A stretch of 64,000 nt of DNA from Elusimicrobiaceae bacterium (GTDB lineage Bacteria > Elusimicrobiota > Elusimicrobia > Elusimicrobiales > Elusimicrobiaceae): contig JAEEMS010000008.1 of the NCBI GenBank assembly GCA_016283355.1, positions 36,477 through 100,476 on the forward strand, given 5' to 3'. This document shows, piece by piece, positions 58,210 to 64,000 of this stretch. A model generated the notes under the pieces. That model did no database searches, was not told the DNA's origin, and worked only from the letters and a program-made list of their open reading frames with translations. The translations under genes and the position numbers were made by a program. Every line of letters starts with the position of its first letter. Within the stretch, counting starts at the first letter, position 1.

Positions 58210-59382
58210 ATGGTACAAATCAATCGGCCGCATATCGGCATTTTCGGAAAAATGAACGCGGGGAAAAGCTCGCTGATCAATGCACTTGTAGGACAAGATG
58301 TATCTGTTGTATCGGAAACACCCGGCACAACTACGGATCCCGTCAAAAAAACGATGGAAATTTTGGGTATCGGGCCGGTAGTGTTGGTAGATACGGCTGG
58401 GATTGATGATGTTTCTGTGTTGGGAACCAAACGTGTACAACGTACGCAAGACGCATTGGACCAAGTAGATTTGGCGATTTTGGTCTTTGCCGGAAATTTT
58501 GATGAATACGACAGGGGCCTCATGGAAACATGTTTGTCACGCCGGGTCCCGTTTTTCTTTGTGCAAAATAAAACAGATTTACAACATACCAATGTGGAAA
58601 TCAAAGGGGTAGAGGTAATTGATTTCAGTTGTCAGCAACCCAATGTCAATGTGCTTTTGCGTGCCATTCAAACCTACTTGCCTAAGAGTTCTTACTCCGC
58701 AGAGGTGATTTTGGATGACTATGTAAAAGCCGGAGAAGAAGTGGTACTAGTGATCCCCATTGATGCTTCTGCGCCTGAGGGGCGGTTAATTTTACCGCAA
58801 GTGCAAACCATTCGTAATTTGTTAGATATCGGTGCGACGGCTGTTTGTGTAAAGGATACAGAGTTGCGGTCTTATTTACAGCAACATACCCCTAAACTTA
58901 TTGTGACCGATTCTCAAGCATTTAAATACGTCAGTTCTGTCGTGCCTGTTACCATTCCTTTGACCAGTTTTAGTATTTTATTTTCCCGATTAAAAGGAGA
59001 TTTTCCGGCATTTTTGAAAGGGACGCCCGTCATCAGTCGTTTGCAAGATGGAGATAAAATTTTAATGTTGGAATCTTGCTCGCACAGCATCAATAAATGC
59101 GATGATATCGGGCGGGTAAAAATTCCGGCGTTGCTTGAGCAATTTACCGGGAAAAATTTGTATTTTGATATGGTAACTAATTTGGATCCGTTACCGGAGG
59201 ATTTATCCTCCTATCGTTTGGCGATCCAATGCGGCGGATGTATGGTAACGCGCACGCAGATTATGCGACGATTGGAAATTTTAAAAACAGCCGGCGTGCC
59301 TATTTCCAATTATGGGATGACCATTGCCTATTGTAGCGGTATTTTTGAGCGGGTAACAGAAATTTTCCGCAAAAGACGGTAA
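58210..59382 (+). CDS. hydF: [FeFe]-hydrogenase maturation GTPase HydF
   Basis: GIFGKMNAGKSSLINALVGQDVSVVSETPGTTTDPVKKTMEI; LESCSHSINKCDDIGRVKIPALL; IQCGGCMVTRTQI. Confidence 0.93.
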   Translation: MVQINRPHIGIFGKMNAGKSSLINALVGQDVSVVSETPGTTTDPVKKTMEILGIGPVVLVDTAGIDDVSVLGTKRVQRTQDALDQVDLAILVFAGNFDEYDRGLMETCLSRRVPFFFVQNKTDLQHTNVEIKGVEVIDFSCQQPNVNVLLRAIQTYLPKSSYSAEVILDDYVKAGEEVVLVIPIDASAPEGRLILPQVQTIRNLLDIGATAVCVKDTELRSYLQQHTPKLIVTDSQAFKYVSSVVPVTIPLTSFSILFSRLKGDFPAFLKGTPVISRLQDGDKILMLESCSHSINKCDDIGRVKIPALLEQFTGKNLYFDMVTNLDPLPEDLSSYRLAIQCGGCMVTRTQIMRRLEILKTAGVPISNYGMTIAYCSGIFERVTEIFRKRR

Positions 59383-59408
59383 CGTATGTAATTTGTTTTG
59401 AAGTATTA

Positions 59409-59440
59409 TAAAAACCCCCGTCCGCTGACGGGGGTTTTTA
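59409..59440. terminator. Bidirectional intrinsic terminator
   Basis: AAAAACCCCCGTCCGCTGACGGGGGTTTTTA. Confidence 0.85.
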
Positions 59441-59454
59441 TCTGTGAAATTTTA

Positions 59455-60432
59455 TTATTTCACGCGTCCAGCGGAACCGAATACGTTTTCGTTCTTTTCG
59501 GCGTACATTTTAATCAATTCTTCGCGGGCCGGGCCCAAATATTTGCGCGGGTCAAATTCAGCCGGTTTGGTGGCGAAGATTTTGCGGATCGTGGCGGTCA
59601 TTACGAGGCGGCCGTCAGAATCTACATTGATTTTGCACACAGCCGATTTGGCTGCCTTGCGCAGTTGTTCTTCCGGAATACCGGCGGTGTTATCGAGTTT
59701 TCCACCGTATTCGTTGATTTGCTTGACAGCCCATTGCGGCACGGAGGAAGAACCGTGTAATACAATCGGGAAACCCGGCAAACGTTTGGAAACTTCTTCC
59801 AAAATATCAAAGCGAAGCTCGGGGAGTTTTTCACCCGGTTTTACTTTAAATTTATAAGCACCGTGAGAAGTGCCGATAGAAATCGCCAAGGAATCTACCC
59901 CTGTGCGTTTTACGAAATCTTCTACTTGAGCAGGATCTGTATAGGTGTGATGTTCGGCGGAAACTTCATCTTCAATACCGGCCAAAACGCCTAATTCCCC
60001 TTCTACGGTTACATCATGTTGATGCGCATATTCCACTACTTTTTTGGTAAGGGCTACGTTTTCTTCGTACGGCAAGTGGGAGCCGTCAATCATTACAGAG
60101 GAAAACCCGTTATCGATACAATCTTTGCACAGTTCAAAGCTATCTCCGTGATCCAAGTGCAAGCAGAGTGGCACCGGTTTACCAATTTCCGCCATCATTT
60201 CCACAGCACCGCGGGCCATCCAGCGTAGCAACGTAGAGTTGGCATATTGACGGGCACCTTTGGAAACTTGCAAGATTACCGGGGAGCCAGTTTGTACACA
60301 AGCGGTTACGATGGCTTGTAATTGTTCCATATTGTTGAAGTTATAAGCCGGAATAGCATAACCGCCGGCCATAGCTTCTTTGAACATTTGGCGCGTATTT
60401 ACGAGGCCAAGTTCTTTGTAAGAAACGGTCAT
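59455..60432 (-). CDS. fba: Class II fructose-bisphosphate aldolase
   Basis: VPLCLHLDHGDSFELCKDCIDNGFSSVMIDGSHLPYEENVALTKKVVEYAH; start trimmed to ATG 60432 with GGAGG upstream. Confidence 0.94.
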   Translation of the reverse strand: MTVSYKELGLVNTRQMFKEAMAGGYAIPAYNFNNMEQLQAIVTACVQTGSPVILQVSKGARQYANSTLLRWMARGAVEMMAEIGKPVPLCLHLDHGDSFELCKDCIDNGFSSVMIDGSHLPYEENVALTKKVVEYAHQHDVTVEGELGVLAGIEDEVSAEHHTYTDPAQVEDFVKRTGVDSLAISIGTSHGAYKFKVKPGEKLPELRFDILEEVSKRLPGFPIVLHGSSSVPQWAVKQINEYGGKLDNTAGIPEEQLRKAAKSAVCKINVDSDGRLVMTATIRKIFATKPAEFDPRKYLGPAREELIKMYAEKNENVFGSAGRVK

Positions 60433-60551
60433 TTTCAATTCCTCCAAGGGATAAATTAAAGTCACCTTTATTGTACTTTTATTTGAAGGGGGTTGCAATG
60501 GGCCTCCCCGAATATGCTTAAACGCGCGTACCGGTCATAAGAAGAAAAAAC

Positions 60552-60580
60552 TTGCAAAAAAAAAGGGTTATGAGTATAAT
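60552..60580 (+). promoter_or_regulatory. Sigma70-like promoter for transketolase gene
   Basis: TTGCAA - 17 bp - TATAAT. Confidence 0.65.
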
Positions 60581-60642
60581 GTAAGGACCTAAGTGTCAAA
60601 AAATGAGGAAAAATTTCATTCTTTACCGTCTAAGGGGGAACT

Positions 60643-62982
60643 ATGAGCCGTGCTTTCCAAGTAAGTAAAAAACGCGCTGAATATTTTGATGTAACTGACT
60701 ATCTGGAAAACCCTTCTTACAATTTGTCGGATGCTGATGAGAAAAATTTAACACAGTTGGACGTTATTTATAGAGCACTTGTGTCCATATTGTTTAACTA
60801 TGTGCCTACTTCCGGCCATCCGGGGGGCAGTATTTCCAGCGGACGGTTTGTGTCTCACCTTTTATACCACGCCATGGATTATGATTTTTCCAATCCTCTT
60901 CGGTTAGATAACGATATCATTTCTTACACAGCCGGGCACAAAGCATTGGGGCTTTATGCGATGTGGGCCCTTCGCAATGAATGCGTTCGTGCAACCGGTT
61001 CTGCCCTTTTACCCAAAACAGAAAAAATGCAACTGCGGCTAGAAGATTTGCTTGGATTTCGCCGTAACACGGTGCAAGGTACACCGTTATTTATCAAATT
61101 TCATGCCAAACCGTTAGGTGGTCATCCGGAACCTTTAGTACCGTTTGTGCGCACCAGTACCGGTGCCAGCGGCGTGGGAGTGGGAAGTGGCGTCGGCCTG
61201 GCTTTTGGGGCGGCCGATGCGTACGGTGAAAATTGCCCGAGAGTAAATATGGTGGAAGGGGAAGGCGGTTTGACGGCGGGTCGTGTAAGTGAGGCCGTTG
61301 CAATGGCTTCCACGGCGCAACTTAAAAATGCTGTTTTCCATTTGGATTGGAACGAAGCATCCATTGAAAGTGAACGTGTAACAGCGGAAAACGGCAATCC
61401 CGGGGATTACGTTCAATGGACGCCGTTAGAGTTTTTCTACATTCACGATGTAAACGTAATCTACGTTCCCAACGGACATGATTTTCAACAAATTCACATT
61501 GCCCAACAATTGGCCAAAGAAATAAAAAATCACCAGCCTACGGCCATTGTGTACCGCACTACAAAAGGTTGGAAATACGGTATTGAGGGAAAGGCCTCCC
61601 ACGGCGGTGGACATAAGTTTGCATCAGACGGATTTTACGCATCCCTGGAAGAATTTGAAAAAACATTTAATGTTAAAGTTCCGCATTTTGAAGGAGATAA
61701 AACGCCGGAAAATGTGGAAAAATATTTCTGGGAAAGTTTGCAAACCGTTCGCCAAGCTGTGGAAAAAAATAAAGAATTGGCCTCCTATGTTGCAAAGAAA
61801 TTACAGGATAGCGTAGCGCGTCTTGACGGACAAAAACGTATCGTGCGAGAGGATTTGGGAGACGTAGAAAAATTGTTCCAATTTGATCCCAAAAAAGTGC
61901 CGGCCCAATTTAGCTTGAAAGTAGGGGAAAGCTACACCACCCGCGGTATCTTGGGGGATGTATTGGGATACCTTAATAAAGAGACAAACGGATCTATTTT
62001 GATGGCTTCGGCCGATTTGTACGGTTCTACTGGCGCGGCGGGGGTTGCAAAACCGTTTGCCGCCGGAAATTTCAATACACAAACCAATCCCAAATCACGC
62101 CGTTTGAGTGCGGGGGGGATTTGTGAGGACGGCATGGCCGCCGTGTGTACGGGAATTTCCGCATTTGGGAAACATGTAGGGGTGTCTTCTTCCTACGGTG
62201 CGTTTCTAGCGTTCGAACATGTGGCAGCCCGTTTGCATGCTATCGGTGTGCAAGCCGCTCGCGAAGCCGGGCAAAAAGCCAACACTTTTATATTATTTAA
62301 CGGGCATGCCAGTTTGCCTACCGGAGAGGATGGTCCTACGCACGCCGACCCGCAAGCATTGCAATTGGTGCAAGATAATTTCCCGAAAGGGTCTTGTATT
62401 ACGGCCACTCCTTTAGAGGTGGATGAAATTTGGCCGCTTGTTGCGAAATCACTTTCGTTGAAGCCGGCGGTATTTTCGCCGTTTGTGATTCGCCCTTCCA
62501 ATAAACTGATGGACCGCACCGCTTTGGGGGTGGAAGATGCGCAGCGCGCTACACAAGGGGTATATTATTTGCGCCGCGCCAAAGGAAAAGCGGACGGTAC
62601 AATTTTTGTACAAGGGGCCGGTGTGGGCCGCGAAGTAATTGAAAAAGTCCTTCCGGTACTAAAAGAAAACGTAAACATCATTTATATTACTAGCCGGGAA
62701 CTTTTTGAACAATTGCCGCAAGCGGAACAAGAAAAACTTGTTCCTACGGAATTATTAAAAACCGCAATGGGCATTACCGATTTTACCCTGCCTACACTGG
62801 ATTGTTGGCTTAATAGTGTGGCAGGGCGGAAACATTCGTTATATCCGCACAAGGATGGGAAATTCCTTTCCAGCGGATCTTCCGCCAAAGTGTATGAGGA
62901 AGCACATTTGGACGGAGCGTCGATTCTCACGGCTATCAAAGCGTATGTGAACGATTTAAAAAAGGCGAGCCACTGGTGCTAG
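60643..62982 (+). CDS. Transketolase-family protein
   Basis: TSGHPGGSISSGRFVSHLLYHAMDYDFSNPLRLDNDIISYTAGHKALGLYAMWAL; NMVEGEGGLTAGRVSEA; GEDGPTHADPQALQL. Confidence 0.88.
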   Translation: MSRAFQVSKKRAEYFDVTDYLENPSYNLSDADEKNLTQLDVIYRALVSILFNYVPTSGHPGGSISSGRFVSHLLYHAMDYDFSNPLRLDNDIISYTAGHKALGLYAMWALRNECVRATGSALLPKTEKMQLRLEDLLGFRRNTVQGTPLFIKFHAKPLGGHPEPLVPFVRTSTGASGVGVGSGVGLAFGAADAYGENCPRVNMVEGEGGLTAGRVSEAVAMASTAQLKNAVFHLDWNEASIESERVTAENGNPGDYVQWTPLEFFYIHDVNVIYVPNGHDFQQIHIAQQLAKEIKNHQPTAIVYRTTKGWKYGIEGKASHGGGHKFASDGFYASLEEFEKTFNVKVPHFEGDKTPENVEKYFWESLQTVRQAVEKNKELASYVAKKLQDSVARLDGQKRIVREDLGDVEKLFQFDPKKVPAQFSLKVGESYTTRGILGDVLGYLNKETNGSILMASADLYGSTGAAGVAKPFAAGNFNTQTNPKSRRLSAGGICEDGMAAVCTGISAFGKHVGVSSSYGAFLAFEHVAARLHAIGVQAAREAGQKANTFILFNGHASLPTGEDGPTHADPQALQLVQDNFPKGSCITATPLEVDEIWPLVAKSLSLKPAVFSPFVIRPSNKLMDRTALGVEDAQRATQGVYYLRRAKGKADGTIFVQGAGVGREVIEKVLPVLKENVNIIYITSRELFEQLPQAEQEKLVPTELLKTAMGITDFTLPTLDCWLNSVAGRKHSLYPHKDGKFLSSGSSAKVYEEAHLDGASILTAIKAYVNDLKKASHWC

Positions 62983-63000
62983 GCCTTAGAGGAGATAATT

Positions 63001-63429
63001 ATGGCTGAAGAAAGACCTTACTTAACCGGCAGAACGTATTTGTTCCGCCTTCCGAAAGGGAAAGACCTTTTGGAAGAACTGATTGATTTTTGTCATGACA
63101 ATCAAGTGAAATGCGGAATCGTTCATGTGACCGGGATGTTATCTAATGCTACCATCGGTTATTACGACCAATCCAAAAAGAAATTCGAAAAATCTATTTT
63201 TGAAGAAGAACTGGAATTGGTACACTGCAGCGGGAACATCAGCATTCAAGATAACCGCCCGATTGTGCATGCCAGCGTGGTGCTTGCCGATAATGAACAT
63301 AATACGGTAGGCGGAGAACTGTTGCCGGGAACCAAAATTTATGTGTGTGAAGCATATATTCAGGAACTTGTCGGCGAACCGAAAGTCCGCCGTTCGGACA
63401 AAGTAACCAAGTTAGCACTTTGGAACTAA
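63001..63429 (+). CDS. PPC/DUF296 domain protein
   Basis: YLFRLPKGKDLLEELIDFCHDNQVKCGIVHVTGMLSNATIGYYD; IQDNRPIVHASVVLADNEHNTVGGELLPGTKIYVCEAYI. Confidence 0.85.
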   Translation: MAEERPYLTGRTYLFRLPKGKDLLEELIDFCHDNQVKCGIVHVTGMLSNATIGYYDQSKKKFEKSIFEEELELVHCSGNISIQDNRPIVHASVVLADNEHNTVGGELLPGTKIYVCEAYIQELVGEPKVRRSDKVTKLALWN

Positions 63430-63449
63430 CGTGTTGAAATGAGTTTATA

Positions 63450-63481
63450 CAAGCCCTCGGGTTGCACCGAGGGCTTTTATA
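63450..63481 (+). terminator. Intrinsic terminator
   Basis: AAGCCCTCGGGTTGCACCGAGGGCTTTTA. Confidence 0.8.
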
Positions 63482-63607
63482 TTGCAAAGCTCTCTAATGT
63501 AACACATTACATTTTTAAATGTCAAGTGCAATTTAAAAAAAGTATTGCAAATGTTTTTGCAATAAGTTTTAATAATAAATGTAGTTAATTTATTAGGAGG
63601 ATATTAC

Positions 63608-64000
63608 ATGAAGAAACTACTCGGCTTGTTACTCGTAGCCGTTGTTGCCTTCCCGGCCAACGCTGCAGTAATTAAGAATGTAGAACTCAAAGGCGAAGTG
63701 CAAACGATCGCTTCTGATGTAAAATATAGCTTGGAGAATACCTTCAACCGCGGTGCCAAAACGCGCGCGATTGCCGGTTTATCCTTTGACGTCGTAGAAG
63801 ACGTTAAAGCCAACTTGTTGTTCCAATATGCTTACAATTGGGGCGACCACAACTATACCAACAACGGTTTTGACAGTGCCGAAGGTATGCGCTTGGTCAA
63901 TGCTAACTTGGTATTATCCAATTTATTCTGCTGCTTAGAAGCGACCATCGGTCGCCAATTCTACGGTGAAGACAACAGCCCGATCATTTACTTTGGGCCG
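63608..64000 (+). CDS. Secreted/outer-membrane porin-like protein (C-terminus beyond window)
   Basis: AGGAGG then MKKLLGLLLVAVVAFPANAAVIKNVELKGEVQTIASDVKYSLENTF; alternating beta-like segments (ANLLFQYAYNWGDHNY); open to window end. Confidence 0.65.
   Translation, partial: MKKLLGLLLVAVVAFPANAAVIKNVELKGEVQTIASDVKYSLENTFNRGAKTRAIAGLSFDVVEDVKANLLFQYAYNWGDHNYTNNGFDSAEGMRLVNANLVLSNLFCCLEATIGRQFYGEDNSPIIYFGP

Noticed and set aside
1-64000. CRISPR array, transposase/IS, integrase, phage or toxin-antitoxin module
   Set aside because: No regularly spaced repeats or recognisable mobile/defense proteins in any ORF; the AlbA_2 protein alone is not evidence of a defense system.

Overview
The window looks like ordinary chromosome from an anaerobic, LPS-bearing (diderm) bacterium. 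Pilin style, gene content and codon use suggest an Elusimicrobiota-like lineage, but this is inference and not proven here. I support about 55 protein genes and two tRNAs (Arg-TCG, Asn-GTT). Main contents: a KDO/LPS-export operon (kdsA-kdsD-lptC-like-lptA-like); rimO; a TrkH-type transporter; a CCA-adding-type enzyme; DksA; queH; AsmA; OsmC; CbpA-type DnaJ; yebC-ruvC; pyruvate:ferredoxin oxidoreductase; dapF-dapL; SPFH/NfeD; OmpA proteins; a folate/queuosine cluster (folK, PTPS-like, folP, folE, queE, queD); a giant multi-PAS protein; a TPR-SpoIID protein; an acyl-CoA dehydrogenase-EtfBA cluster; dxs-ispA; hydF; fba; transketolase; and three dispersed orphan pilins. No CRISPR array, transposon or prophage was seen. 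The most interesting observations are: (1) a tandem trio of undescribed membrane proteins sharing a W[IF]DPxHQSF...PWxxWS signature, the first carrying HEMLGH and GDYHNLL motifs; (2) a recurrent architecture in which an (often extended) -10 box sits exactly 5-7 nt before the start codon of about 13 genes, predicting widespread leaderless mRNAs; (3) a PTPS paralog with an ExxHEH motif in a folate cluster lacking folB; (4) a duplicated GT9-like gene with patchy 100% identity blocks and a nitroreductase 3' relic; (5) an approximately 1550-aa PAS/GAF protein with no output domain.
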